DNA of 64,000 nucleotides. Origin: Calliopsis andreniformis. Lineage: Eukaryota > Arthropoda > Insecta > Hymenoptera > Andrenidae. The notes under the pieces are model-generated. The model saw nothing but the letters and a program-made list of their open reading frames with translations, did no database searches and was not told the origin of the DNA. Both the position numbers and the translations under genes were made by a program. Positions 38,931-51,010 of the stretch are shown one piece after another. Location of the stretch: assembly GCF_051401765.1 (NCBI RefSeq), contig NC_135071.1:11510961-11574960 (forward strand), read 5' to 3'. Position 1 is the first letter of the stretch; each line of letters opens with the position of its first letter.

Positions 38931-39974
38931 AATTAGTATGAAAAAGAATCTTTGCCAGTTTGTGGAACTCGTTAACTCGACGGCTTAATTACGGCGTGTG
39001 CTGTCAATAATTTATAAGCGATTAAATATTGATGTTGCTCCGTGCACGTCGGTTTCTTCGAGGCTGTGAAAATTTATGTAGCAGTGTTCATATTTTGCAT
39101 TTCTGAGGTGCTCAGGTGCTGAAGTTTTCAAATCTTCATATAATATAATGATTAAATTTCTACGTGTCTGAATTTTCAAGTTAACCAATATTCAAACTTT
39201 TAAATCATTCAAATATTCTTTGAAGAAGAAACACAGAAGAATTATAATTTTTAATATTTTGCGAGCTAATTTCAAATAAGGAGCTTTACAAATAAACTGA
39301 TTCATTAAAAAGTGATTGCTGTATTTGATATGGATTCATTGCTAGCTATGTATTTGTCAGAAATGATTCTGTCTCTGAGTACCAAAATAGTTCTATTGCT
39401 TTTGAGAATCCTTAGATTCCAGAAAGTAACCCAGGCTGGCAATAATGAAGTTACACGTAGTTTTATCGATTTAAATTTTAATTTTAACGAACGGTGCCAT
39501 TTATTGTGAGCAAATGCTTATTGCGAAAGTTCTTAATAAATGGTACACTGAGTTTCTAAAGTCAGACGTAATTTTACACATTTGAAAATAATCTAGAAAA
39601 AATTCACTAACACGTTTTCTAATATGTAATCCACTACCATATAATTAAACATAAAAATTATAATAAAAGTCATAAGTATTTTAACGACAAGTACCTTTTT
39701 ATTAATACTACTGGAAAATTTTACAAATATACGAAAAAATCATAGAATCTAACTTCAGGATGAAATTCCTTCCATTTAGTATTCATAAATACATTTTTGG
39801 AAAAGTCAATGATATTTACCTGATAGCATTAATAACATAAGACAGATATTGCTTTTGAAAGATGCGACGATTAACAGCAAATGATTTTCCTATAAGCTAC
39901 ATACGTCAACTGGTTCAAAACATTCGAATGCTAATCTTTGAAACTAAATCTACTAGTACGACTTTTAAAACTTT
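38931..39974. other. AT-rich gene-free stretch
   Basis: No supported gene. Around 39,170-39,230 there is a loose run of TTCAAA-type words, as also seen near 54.5 kb. Confidence 0.5.
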
Positions 39975-40208
39975 TTAAAAATGTGCTGGGTCGGGTTTAT
40001 GGAATACTACGTTGACTTCTGCATGGCAGGAGCCGTAAAGGGTTACGTTTGAAAACATGCTGAACTGTTTATTGAGTTGAAGGTTTTTGAAGTCGTGGGG
40101 GTCATTAACGGGAAACCGCTGGTGGCTTTGATCAACGGTTTCTGTACTCAATGTTTCCACATTTTTTTCGCCTTTTCGTTTTTGATTTTTCTTTGCAATC
40201 CTCCTCAT
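39975..40208 (-). CDS. Small unrecognised ORF (77 codons)
   Basis: From the ATG at 40,208 the minus strand reads MRRIAKKNQKRKGEKNVETL and ends in FHKPDPAHF before TAA. It has a strongly basic N-terminus (nuclear-localisation-like) and a hydrophilic body. Third codon positions are often C, unusual for the AT-rich surroundings and mildly supportive of coding. There is no recognised domain, signal peptide or membrane segment. A plus-strand frame also runs through part of it. It could be an exon fragment, a pseudogene remnant or chance. Confidence 0.2.
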   Translation of the reverse strand: MRRIAKKNQKRKGEKNVETLSTETVDQSHQRFPVNDPHDFKNLQLNKQFSMFSNVTLYGSCHAEVNVVFHKPDPAHF

Positions 40209-41029
40209 TTCGAAGTCGCCTTTACACTTCAAAAAATTTTACAGCAATTTTGTCACGTTTCAATATTGCACATAAGTATAGCTTTCTACGAGGGTAACGC
40301 TAATTAAATTTTCAAAATTTGATTTTGCAGGTTTTATTAATCTCACCTCCTCGAATTTGAATTATATGACTGTAGGATTATGAAAATTAATTAGTCGGAG
40401 AAATTATTCCAATATTTATAGTAAATATGTTAAAACAAGTTTTCAATTCTGTTAGCGAACCTAGTGGTTTAGCAATGCAAACAAATGTTGGTGAAAAGAA
40501 TAATCCAGAAATTTCGACAGAAAAATTTATCACGAAATATTGATATGCCATGTGATTTACCGTCTATGTTTGTGTTATTTACGTGGAATCAGTATGTTGT
40601 GGTTTATACCACCACAAGATTGTCAATAACGTTTTGTGTTGGTTATTTTTTGGAAATCAGTAAATAGCGAGTCGTGATACATCTGTTGCACATTTTTCAT
40701 CCTTTAGTCCAACAACCTTTATCCAGTTTTTTATTCTTGAATACAAATTTTATTGCCCGGATATACTATCGTTCTTCTGTATTTCTGATCCACCTTTTCG
40801 GAAAGACCATTTAGTAGAAAATATCTCTACACATTTTTATAAATAATATAATTTAGAAGAAAAACATATTTTAACTTATATGACGGATTAATTATTACTC
40901 TCCTATAAAGAAACATCTATCTACATTATCCTCACTGTTTTAGTATCTAAAATTGCTAGTAATAATTTTAGCTCCATATTAATTTAAAATTAATGATATG
41001 TTTGAATGGCAAGAAAATATTTTTAACTG

Positions 41030-41254
41030 ATGGATTTCTCGCCGTTTTGCATTCAGTTTGTTACTTTTACAAATGCAGTGAGAGAAACACTTTTTCACAT
41101 CAATCAAATTGCACTGAATTCACTTATAGAAGCTGGTTACTTAAGTACTGATTGCGACCCTTATCGTGATAAAGCCGTAATGACGAAGGAGATTGTTCAC
41201 GCACTTGCTTTGAATGAAGTACGAACGTTGTCACGATTTGCTGCGAAGTTTTAA
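41030..41254 (+). CDS. Small unrecognised ORF or terminal exon (74 codons)
   Basis: The ATG at 41,030 opens a frame of balanced composition ending ALNEVRTLSRFAAKF before TAA. Alternatively, TTTCTCGCCGTTTTGCATTCAG-type sequence before 41,057 is a good polypyrimidine tract plus acceptor, making 41,057-41,254 a possible last exon in phase 0. No domain is recognised and no partner exon was found. Confidence 0.2.
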   Translation: MDFSPFCIQFVTFTNAVRETLFHINQIALNSLIEAGYLSTDCDPYRDKAVMTKEIVHALALNEVRTLSRFAAKF

Positions 41255-43560
41255 TCATTTCGTTAGTCAGCTATTACGTGACCTTTAAATGACGGTAGTA
41301 CCTACACATGTATGTATGTTACAGTGACATGCAAAAGATTTGAGAAACTGGTAACAGAAATTAGTAATAGAATTGAACAAATTTCGTTTGAGACAGCAGA
41401 AAATATAACATTTTCAAATAATGACGAAATCTTTGAAATAAAAACAATTTTGAGAGAAACAAGCAGATAAGATTACGTAATAAAGCAATTGGTATGGGTC
41501 GTCAGAGGGACATCCATATTGCGTCACAACCTACTATTGCAGCAAAGGAAAATGCTATTAGTCTCCTGATATTAGCTGTACCCTTCTTGAGAGGAAATTT
41601 CAAAGTTTCGCTACTTTTCCCTTATAACGAATGACAGTTACGACACAACCATAATTATCGGTGTACCTTTACAACCTTAATGAAGCAAATTAACATGCTA
41701 GTAAAATCTTCAAGTGCTCTTTCAGAAGGTACTTGCCTTCAAATAGGAGAATATTAACTAAACAGTTTTCGAACTATTAAATGTTGCAGTAGGAAACAAC
41801 GATGCAACTTTCGTTAAACAAAAAAAGAATATTTGATTTATGTGTGAACAATGCACTAACAAAGCCCAGCAATGCATCGCCTTCCCTACTATTTTACGAA
41901 TTTCCATCCACACTATCGCTGCACAACATAATGAGCAAGAGAGAAGGTCTTTCGCGTTCCTGAATAGACGACTATTCTGTTAAAAGAAACTAGTAGGTTA
42001 AACAGAAGATGTCGAGGTTCACGTGGTACAAAAGCTTGTAAAAGACTTTGTAAAAGTTCAAACCAAAAAAAAACTTTTGTTCTGCTGTCGTTTGAAGATC
42101 CTTTTGATTTTGCAAATGATCATCATTTTACCATAGGCCACAATGTAGAAGTTTCTATAGTAAAGTGTTTCAAAATGTAATTTATATACCTACGTTATTT
42201 ATACAGTTGATATGCATGTTAAACAATGAATAGTGTAATAACTTGCAGTATTATTCGACATGGTCTTATCCCGATTATAGATCTACAGAGTGCTTCATGG
42301 AACTAGGTAGAATTGCATGTTTAAAATATTAAGAGATAACATAAGCAGATTTATGTGACGTAATATGTTTTATAAATTTAAATAAGAGTTATACATTTTC
42401 TTACATGATTGATGTTAAACGTACAACTAATTGTATATTTTATTGATATTCAGAAATGTTTCCGACCTTAGCACATGTATAGGTAGAAAGTTCAACGATA
42501 TGAATATTTCTAATTTCATAAAATATCTATAAATAACGATGGCTCGTTTTCGAGAACATGTAATAGTCTAATAATATCCGAAGGCGAAGCATTTTCTCAC
42601 TTCAGACCTTTTTATTCAAAAATTTGAATCTTCTCGTGCTAGAAAATCGCTGATGAAATGCATTACAACAAAGAATGACATATCAGACAAAAGAGTCTTT
42701 CTTTGCAGACTGAGAAGGTCATAATGTGTAACTACACCCCTATATTGCAGAAACGATGAAGACGTGCTGAATCCGTTAAATGGCCAGGAACTTTCAAAGC
42801 GGGAGAACCCTGACTCTTTAATGACGATAATGGCTCTTCAGTTCCCACATTTCTGTTTTATCCTGTCATTTCGACAATACCGCAATTGGAAACTGGGTTA
42901 AATGATATCCATGTCTTTAAACGTCGTCGTAATGAATAAATCTGTGGCTGTTTAAGATTTAAAGGCGAAGTCTGAATGAAAAATTAACTTTCATCTATTT
43001 TTAATGCTAATAATAAGGTTTTAATGATCTGTAAATTTTGGGTATTCTCTAAAAAAGATAAATGCGGAGATAGTAATATTTTAATTAATTTAAAAATTTA
43101 GAGGGACATACATTTTCGATAACGTCAAATAATTAACCCAATGTGCTGTTGGAAATGTTTATAGAGTAATTACAAGTTCTTAATGTTCTTTTTTACTTTC
43201 CTTTTTAACGAAATTATACTAAATGTTTGATTACAGACAGTAGGATGTTTCATAAAATATCGTAATTCAGTCGAAACAATCTCTTTCATTAAATACTGTC
43301 CGCGAAGATTTGCAGATATATTCTTTTGCCATAATTTCCACTGCTAAATATTTAAATATAACACTTAATATACTTTTCTCAATGAGTATGAATACTAAAA
43401 ATTCTCAATGATTAAACATTTTTTCTTTATATCTCATTGCTTAACAGCAGTAATTGTTAATAATATCTACGAAACGATCTGTGAAGCTATTGGTATTGCT
43501 ACGTGTTGTAAAAGTCGTTGTTAAAATCATTATTTTACCGGAAATATTGATTTATCAGAA
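41255..43560. other. AT-rich gene-free stretch
   Basis: Nothing recognisable. A slightly GC-richer patch at 42,730-42,960 has no frame or motif I can support. Confidence 0.55.
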
Positions 43561-43614
43561 ACTACTCTTCGTTGGATCACGTTTCCCCCATTTCCTGCAT
43601 GTCAATCAAGCAGG

Positions 43615-43648
43615 TATAAATAATCTCACGACCTGCCGATCCCTCAGT
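43615..43648 (+). promoter_or_regulatory. TATA box and arthropod initiator
   Basis: TATAAATA at 43,615 and CTCAGTCG at about 43,644 place the initiator A 31 bp from the TATA start. This is the best core promoter by sequence in the window and lies inside the LTR-like repeat. Confidence 0.5.
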
Positions 43649-43699
43649 CGCTTGTCGCCTGCCAGCCTTCGATCGGGTCGGATCGTTTCTCGTCCGTTG

Positions 43700-43975
43700 T
43701 CTGGGTTGATCTGTCCAACCCCTGATCCCCAAGTCCTGACCAAATCACCCACTGATCATCCCTATTCCTGATCAGTCCCAGTCCCTGATCCCTGTCCCAG
43801 TGATAATCCATGAACACTGACCAGCCCTGTCACTAGTCATCCCTAATTCCTGACTAGCTGTCCCACTAGTTACCACTAACTAACTCTTCCACTGGTTATC
43901 CTTGACTACTGATCAGTCCTCCAACTGATTGTCGTGATCTCTGATCCCTGATCAGCCCTCCTACTGGTCACCCCA
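43700..43975 (+). repeat. Degenerate 33-bp minisatellite in LTR copy 1
   Basis: Repeated TGATCAGYCC...ACTGGTCATCC-type units, period close to 33 bp with indels. The same unit is found, on the other strand, in the copy at 47.7-47.8 kb, so the array existed before the copies dispersed. Confidence 0.6.
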
Positions 43976-44260
43976 CATCTTAACCTTCTTGTCCTTCTGC
44001 ATCGAATGAAGACTTCGCATTCATCAAGGAACTTCATCATCAAGACGTCCATGTACTAAATACATGAAGACTTTTATTTTCTAGTTTTAAGTAGTTGTTA
44101 TAAATTTTTTGTACGACTCAAGTAATCATTTCTTAGCTTTCTTGCTTCAGAATTCGCTCCTCATCGCTGATGAGGATATTACCTTTGTTCCTTGTAGTAG
44201 GAGGACGTAGCTGAACGAGGAATTGACACCGATGAGTCAGAGCATCCCTTAGAAGGCATT

Positions 44261-44600
44261 AGTAATAGAACAGACGATTTCGAAAAATTCCTTTTCCAAG
44301 GAAGTATTCTTGATTTATTTATATAATTATATAAATTTATATATAGTTATGGAAATATACATGTATTTAGTATTTATATAATCATAATTTTGTTGTCTTC
44401 ACTTACAGTAAATGTGTCAACACACTTAAGAATTATGCATTTTCATAGACAGTAATTATAAAGTGCCTTCAAATCTTCAAAGATAGAGAGAATAAATTAT
44501 TTAAATAAATGCATAACTTGTTTAACTCATGAAATTTTACTGAGGTTCAAGAAATGTCGTTCGAGTTAAATAAACAATTTTGTTCCGGCTAAAAGCAACC
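44261..44600. other. AT-rich spacer
   Basis: AT-rich DNA between the LTR-like repeat and the small GC-richer block at 44.6 kb. Nothing recognisable. Confidence 0.5.
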
Positions 44601-44617
44601 TGACACTTCCGAACGAG

Positions 44618-44663
44618 AATCTCCAAGCATTTGGAGATTTATGCAAATCGCGTGAAACACGTG
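44618..44663. promoter_or_regulatory. Hairpin, octamer and E-box cluster
   Basis: AATCTCCAA-GCAT-TTGGAGATT (44,618-44,639) is a perfect 9-bp stem with a 4-nt loop. It is followed at once by ATGCAAAT (44,641-44,648), the POU-domain octamer, and CACGTG (44,658-44,663), a palindromic E-box. Three clean motifs within 46 bp of a GC-richer block suggest a regulatory element; function is inferred. Confidence 0.3.
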
Positions 44664-44875
44664 GCCGCGGTGATCAAATATATTCTCGCGACCGTGAGGT
44701 ATTTCCATTTTCTCCTTCCAACCTCTTCCTTTCCCACTCTTCTTTTCCCTTTTTTATTCGTCATATTAGAAGCGAAAGCGTTGCCTGGCGTTTTAATGAA
44801 ATCGGGCGACGGTGGAGAACCGACTTTTCGTGGGAAAAATGTTAATACAAGAACGACAAGTGAGAAGAATTTCAT
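44639..44875 (-). CDS. Small ORF with signal-peptide-like start (78 codons)
   Basis: From the ATG at 44,875 the minus strand reads MKFFSLVVLVLTFFPRKVG, resembling a secretion signal, then a Pro/Ser segment, then NKKGKRR and GRRKWKY, which contain GKR-type dibasic sites as found in amidated neuropeptide precursors. It ends TCFTRFA before TAA. Against it, the plus strand is also open across the whole interval, and the basic region derives from a pyrimidine-rich tract on that strand. I recognise no known peptide family. Confidence 0.15.
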   Translation of the reverse strand: MKFFSLVVLVLTFFPRKVGSPPSPDFIKTPGNAFASNMTNKKGKRRVGKEEVGRRKWKYLTVARIYLITAATCFTRFA

Positions 44876-44899
44876 TAGACGACTCGCGTAATAAGTACA

Positions 44900-47329
44900 A
44901 TGTTGGCAATGGAAATCATTAGAGGGTGAAAAGAGACATCTGTTAGTCGCCTCTGACGTTCCCTTTTCTCCATTTTTTTCAAGGATTTTACACGACTCTT
45001 TGTCTATATCCAACGCAAAATGGCTATTATGAAGTGTTCCAATTGAGGACACTAACACTAATTGTAAGTTCTAATTTAATTAAGATTTGTGTTGTTCAGA
45101 ATATTTATTACATTTAAGTACGTGAAACAATTTTGATTAAGAGTCTGATAAACAGTCATCATTGTACGTATTAATTTTTAATCCATGGGCAATGATATGT
45201 CATGACATTATTTAATATTAAAGTATTATCACATGTAAAATATAATAAAAATCAGGAAACTGTTCTGTGGGAAAATATAAGTAACAAATTTTAAAAATGA
45301 CCTTTCTTTACTTCCCTTTACAAAGTCAGACTTTTATATTATATCGTATCAATAATAATAAGGCTCCAAGTAATGTCTAGTTTGTGAAGAAGAATCGATG
45401 CAAGGTTGCGTTGGGATCAATACTTATTGCTTTCGAAGCGCAGTCAAATATTAAGCATTTCTTATCAAAGAGCACGCGACGTTATGAGTTCCATTGTACC
45501 TCTATCAGGGTTTCCTTGTGATATGCAGAGAAAAATGTACTACAGAGGAGCCACTTTCAACCCTAGCACGTCTTCGTACAATGTAGATGGTATTTTCCAG
45601 CAAACGGGGCTACTTATTGTCATATAGTGAAAAAATACATCTTCAAATAGAACCAGAAACATGTACGTAGACTTCAAAGACAAAGTTGGTATGCTTTTTT
45701 AAATCTAAATTGAAAGTGATATTTTAAACTAGTTTATTGAAACTTGTTTAACTGAGTTATAAAAATAGATAAAATAATTAAAAACAGTTAGAAAACGTGA
45801 TGAAATAATGGACACTTGATTTTGTCCTATTTACCAGTTCGTCACGCTAGAATAACCATTGTGTAATTTTTTATATTTTCACCCTGGTTACTGCAATAAA
45901 AGCCACGAAATAATAAATCTATACAGTAGTTGATGGGTGGAGACACCTATAGGCAACTATTATGAACTGAAACTGGTTTTTTAAGTTACAGCTGATCCTC
46001 CCAATACTACATCTGGGTCAACTTGAATCCACCTAGACCCAGCTATTGTTCGACGAGGGTTAAAGAAAAACCTGTTGCAAGAATCACAGTAATTCTATGT
46101 CTGTGGTAGGTACAGAAGGAAAACTATATATTAAACTATTATTGAAGTCATAGTAACACGAAAAACAAATTCATTTTGATGGATCACAATAATTTTAGCA
46201 CTCACTGCACAACAATTGCATGCAGCTCAGTCTAATCGTGGTGTATGTATGTAACACACATCATGAACTTTCAAAGTATTTTATGTACGATATTTCAAAT
46301 TCAAGAAACCTATCTTAGTTTTATACTCCTCAATTGTTTCGTCACACTGACCCTCCTACACCTGAGAACCAAGCCCACACCCACAAGAAACACCACACTT
46401 CACTCTGTTCTAAATTCTTTTTATTAACACTCTAGCAGATTCAGTGACTTTTGTCGTTTTTCATTCAATACAATCGGCCAAGGCGCACACAACCACAGTT
46501 TACTAATACATTTAGGAAATCACTTACTCTCACCTATCCATACACAAAGGCGCATTGCCATCACAGTAGAATCACGTAACACAATATTCGGAGGTACTAC
46601 AATTGCAGTTCCAGGCGTTCCTCTTTCAGTTTCACGATTTCTTCCTACTGATAGTGCCAACTAGCTAGCTTCTGCTGAAAAGCTCAAGTTTTTAAAGTCT
46701 TACCAATTTCTGCAGCTCTGTGAAGTGTTCTAAGTTCCACCTGTAAATATAACTGATATTGCATGTTAATATTTTACAGCCATTAGCTCGGTAATTGCTA
46801 ATTTCCTAGGTCGCACCACGGGGAGATTTCTACGAGTGGAAACCCTTAGAGATTGCTGGATTCCTCGATGCAAAAGGATCGATTCTTCGTTACAAAAAGC
46901 GCAAATCTACCTTACACCAGGAAACTAAACAAATGGATGAAAACACAACTTATGGGCCATTCAGCCTATGTGGATAATTTCCTCCTTATCTTCAGTTTCC
47001 ACCAAAAAATCCACCAACTTATCATTAGATAAAAGGGGCATTTGTGACTCTAATTGTAAGACAAAACTGCAATCTGATGATGCAAATCTTACATTCCAAT
47101 CAGTTTGTAGGCAAAAAAGGCAAACAGCACTACAGTAGCCCACACAGTGTCCGTTTCTACATGCATTCTCACAGAAGCTACCGAAGTAAGTTTGCTAGCT
47201 GGACGACTAGTAAAGAGAGGCGACCCATATGAACCAGAGGGTCTCCACCTTCATGTGTACTAGAAAATGTCATATGCATGAACGGTACACCATCCAACAC
47301 CCAAAATCGCCTATTCCTGTACAGATAGC
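44900..47329. other. AT-rich stretch between the two LTR-like repeats
   Basis: No supported gene. Frames at 45,406-45,627 (plus) and 46,961-47,143 (minus, ending DKLVDFLVETEDKEEIIHIG) are unrecognised; the latter is acidic and could be a worn fragment of a mobile-element protein, but nothing identifies it. If the two LTR-like repeats belonged to one insertion they would be in direct orientation; they are not. Confidence 0.45.
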
Positions 47330-47960
47330 CGAAGGATTGGCTGACCCATCGATATCGACCTCACGATAAGTCACTTGTCTCTGGAACCAGAAGCAGAGGT
47401 GACCTCCTTATCAGAGACAAGGAACTTACTCGTTTCTATGACCAGAAACAGAGGTAATCTGCTCATCAAAGATAAGGAGCATCCTAGAACAAAGGAAGCT
47501 AAGAAATGATTACCTGACAGCTTCAGAGAACTTTTACAATAGACTTCAGTTTAAGTTCTTAAATATAGTCTTAATAAACGCTTAAAGCGCAACTTTCGAA
47601 GCAAATGGTTGAATGGTCTTTTGTCTTCTTGACGAAATCCCTTGACAATTGCGATGTATTCAGTCTTCAGTCTTCAGTTTTCAGTCTTCAGTCTTCAGAG
47701 CTGATCAGAGATAGAAGCTGACCAGTAAGATAGCTGATCAAGGGTGGGGGCTGATCAGTGGGATAGGTGATCAAGCATAGGAGCTGACCAGTAGGATAGC
47801 TGGTCAAAGATAGGGGCTGACCAGTCGCATAGCTTGTTAGAGGAAGAATGAGTCATCCCCCAGACGGCGACCAAGCCGGAGAGTATCGATTCAACCTAAT
47901 CGAAGGCTGAGGAGAGTACCTGACAAACAGAGGTGCTAGAAAATTCTTAATCGTCTATAA
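47330..47960 (-). repeat. LTR-like repeat, copy 2 (inverted)
   Basis: Diverged copy of 43,600-44,260 on the opposite strand. On the minus strand it contains the shared CAGCCTTCGAT, 33-bp units of the type TGACCAGCTATCCTACTGG, the 7-bp TTCAGTC array, GTAATCATTTCTTAGCTT and then a duplicated unit of about 54 bp (47,355-47,465) containing ACCTCTGYTTCTGGT twice. The TATA region is weaker than in copy 1. Confidence 0.55.
47659..47698 (+). repeat. 7-bp microsatellite (TTCAGTC)
   Basis: Five full units and a partial sixth, with one base change in unit three (TTCAGTT). It sits at the edge of the 33-bp array in LTR copy 2 and is absent from copy 1, so it expanded after the copies separated. Confidence 0.75.
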
Positions 47961-50411
47961 GAAGGGAGTAGAGAGGGAATAAGTTGGAGTTGATGGTGGG
48001 GAACTAAGACCGCAGGACACATCGTTTGTCAGTTACCAGGCCCAATTCTCCACAAATGATTCCGTCACAGATCAGTAACGTTATCTAATTGTTTACGCCA
48101 ATAAAGGATTGCTTGGTGACCCTGTTGAAAAAATTGTGCAACGTGCCAACAATTTCTATGTAACGTATGAATGATTACCTGGTAAGTCTGTAGACGAAAT
48201 CATGGGTCGCGCTGAGAAGTTATGTATGTTTGTTCTCCGAGGGGTAAACATGCAAATGATTATTTCTGTTACTGCTGGAAGTTGAAATTTTGAGCAAATT
48301 GTTTAACTTGGGGCAAAGGTATAGACAGTAAATTCAAAACGTGACGCACACTGTCACATCGAACTCATAGGATCATTAACTTACGAGCAAGTAAAATACG
48401 TGACAGACTTGCAAACACTTCCTGATTTGGAATTAAATCGAAAGCAACTCTCGTAATTCCGTCCCTGCGATTTTTCCTATTCGAACGATTCCTCTACCCA
48501 GAACCTTTCATCTTCGCTTAAACAGTTTCACTACGGAAAGTATTTTAATCAGCGGCATCGAATGTTTAGTCGTTTGGACCGTAAATGAGAACTAATGCGA
48601 TAGATCGATGCGCGTTAAAATTCAGCAATCCGATCACCGTAACCATCGACTACACGGTCATTTGGAGATTCCAAATGAGGTCATCGTTCATACATGTATA
48701 ATATGCAAATGTCGCAGCCACAGCTGCTGATAACTTATAATATTTGACATGTTGCTACTTACAAATATCGAAATAATGGCGACCACTCGTGTCCAGGAGA
48801 AACAGTCACTACCAATGTGTTTTCGTTTCGACATTTCAAGATTATAGACGTTAAGTATCATATTACTAATTGGAAATTGGAGATTTGTGGAAAAATAATG
48901 AGTAATATCAAATAACATTTCATGTTGCACCTTATTACTTCAAATTATATAAAACTGGAATGTTCTTTTAACAAGTAATTTAGATCAAAATTATTATACT
49001 GCATACATGTATGTAAATACAATACAACGTTCAGTTTTTTCTTTAATTTTCAAGGATATGCATTCTATTTTTGCAACTTATATCTTTTATTATTTAATAT
49101 CCTTTGCTTTTTCTTTGATATTTTTTAACACTAAAAATTTACAACAATATATGCATTTTAGAACTAAATAATAAAAATTTGCAAAATTAAAATTTCCTTA
49201 AAATTTGATTCATTAACATCAAGAATTTTCTGTCTTACACTGTTTTCGGTACACTGTACATGAGACAGATGGATATAAAACGGTAGACTTATCCTGTAGG
49301 TGTACTCTTAACACATATGTTCATAATTAGATTAATTAACTTAGCCTTACGAACCTGCCCAATTCTTTTCCTCGCTTCCGCTTTTACCTGTCTTTATATT
49401 CCATTTTTCCTTTCCTTTCAAAGCGTTCTTTACACATCCTTATTCATCTTTCTTCTTTTCATTTCGTTTCTCCCTGCAAAAAGCTACAATGAATTTTCCT
49501 AGCGAATTTATGTGTATGTATAATTTCTTCTGATTAAGGTCAGAATTCTTAGAAACAAAATAGAATTTCCAAAAAAAGATTATCTGAATTTGAAAACATT
49601 ATATTCCTTTGTCAAGCCGGTTTCCTTATATCTATGCAGAAAGCTGTTTTATGAAGGAAACTATAAGGAAAATGAAAATTGGTGAATTATTTAGTAATAG
49701 TGTGCAAGGATTATTTTAATCTTTATAGTGCATTTCAATTTATTCATTTTATTACCTGATGTATATTATATTTTAATGCATTTCACAAAACTGCAAATCA
49801 TGGACTATGTTTTGTCAAAATAATATTCTTTCAAAAATATGGTTATTTCTCTTTTTATCATTTTTTCTGCTTGAAAACGTATTGTCACTCAAACACTGTT
49901 AATAAATATAAATATTAGAACTAGTTTATCTGTTTAACTGAAATCACGCGAAAAATTATAAAATAACATGGGTAATTAATAGGCTACTTTTTATGAGTAT
50001 AATCGTTAGAATAATTCTGAACGATAGTGTATGTTTATTGTATTCCTCTATTCGAATATTTCTCGACGATTAAATCGCTCTTTCCATTACTTAACATTTT
50101 GTCCCATTGAAACAGAATATTTATGCAATCCTCGATAAATTCACAGTTGCGCAGTTTGCTACAGTATTTTAGTCCGATGATAATCCAGTGAAACAAACAA
50201 TTTTATGAAATAAGAAAAAAAAGGAATCAGTGAAAAGTCAGGACTATATTGTTTTCATAATTCCAATTAAATTTAAGAGTTTACCTAATAGTAAATTTCA
50301 AATTCACTATTGTTCACTTCGCTTCAATTTTGCAATTTTCATTGTTAAATTAGCAAACGTGTTCATACGGATTCAGTCTCATATTATGTAGCCATATACA
50401 GAGTGTATACA
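47961..50411. other. AT-rich gene-free stretch
   Basis: No supported gene. A slightly CpG-richer patch lies at 48,430-48,640. A hydrophobic frame at 49,317-49,502 is explained by T/C-rich DNA. Confidence 0.5.
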
Positions 50412-51010
50412 CAGGGTGCTTCCAAATAAGTGGGACATTTTTGGAAAGTACATTCTGGACTCGAAGACAATGAAAAAAGTTCATTTCTTTATGTTTACGC
50501 TATGCTATACGTTGTGAAAATTCATTGAAATACTTTCAACCTCAAATTATACACTTGAAAGCATTTCAGCTGTATTGAACCTGTGATTTTTACACATTTT
50601 GAATTTTCAAACAAATTTTGTGAAAATGTACTGAAAAACTTTCAAATATTTTAGCGAATTTTCACAGAATTTTTTACAAATTCAAAATGTGTAGAAATCA
50701 CGGTAATCTTGAAAGACCCAGTGTGCTATGTGACAGTGCGAAAAAACAGTTTACAATTTATAGTTATCGAATTCAAATACTAAAAAAAATAAAGAAACTG
50801 TTTTTATTTGTAATTACATTACAGTAGGTAACAGGAATTGATATTTTGAAGCCACAGAAGACTTCAGCCTACCTACCATTTCTGGTTCAAATACCATATA
50901 ATTAAAAAAGTGTGCGTTTTCGTGTGTGTACGTGCATTTACACCTTTCTCGTTGTCTTTATGTCTAGAAACTATTCTCCAAAAGTGTCTTACGTGTTTGG
51001 AAACACCCTG
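50412..51010. mobile_element. Nested-palindrome DNA transposon, non-autonomous, 599 bp
   Basis: The left end CAGGGTGCTTCCAAATAAGT matches the reverse complement of the right end, CAGGGTGTTTCCAAACACGT, and the similarity continues through GGGACATTTTTGG versus AGACACTTTTGG. A second, longer inverted repeat lies in the centre: 50,560-50,640 pairs with 50,641-50,722, sharing TACACATTTTGAATTT and TGTGAAAAT. No protein is encoded. The target-site duplication is unclear. The CAGGGTG terminus is shared with the MITE family at 53.5 kb, but internal sequence differs. Confidence 0.72.

Larger units (their letters stand above)
43600..44260 (+). repeat. LTR-like repeat, copy 1 (forward)
   Basis: Aligns with the reverse complement of 47,330-47,960. 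Shared blocks include CAGCCTTCGAT, GTAATCATTTCTTAGCTT and a tail of the form GATGRGTCAG. TATAAATA (43,615-43,622) is followed 31 bp later by TCAGT (A at 43,646), the arthropod initiator, exactly the spacing of a core promoter, as in the U3/R junction of an LTR. The middle is a 33-bp minisatellite. No retroviral-like protein or primer-binding site was found, so this would be a solo LTR; other repeat types remain possible. Confidence 0.55.

Noticed and set aside
44639..45058. 139-codon minus-strand ORF in full
   Set aside because: It begins with GTG; only the 78 codons from the internal ATG at 44,875 are worth listing, at low confidence.
46961..47143. Acidic 60-codon minus-strand ORF, possible transposase fragment
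   Set aside because: Nothing ties it to a known family, and it overlaps an open frame on the other strand.
49317..49502. Hydrophobic 61-codon ORF resembling a membrane peptide
   Set aside because: T/C-rich DNA gives Phe/Leu/Ser codons by composition; no other support.
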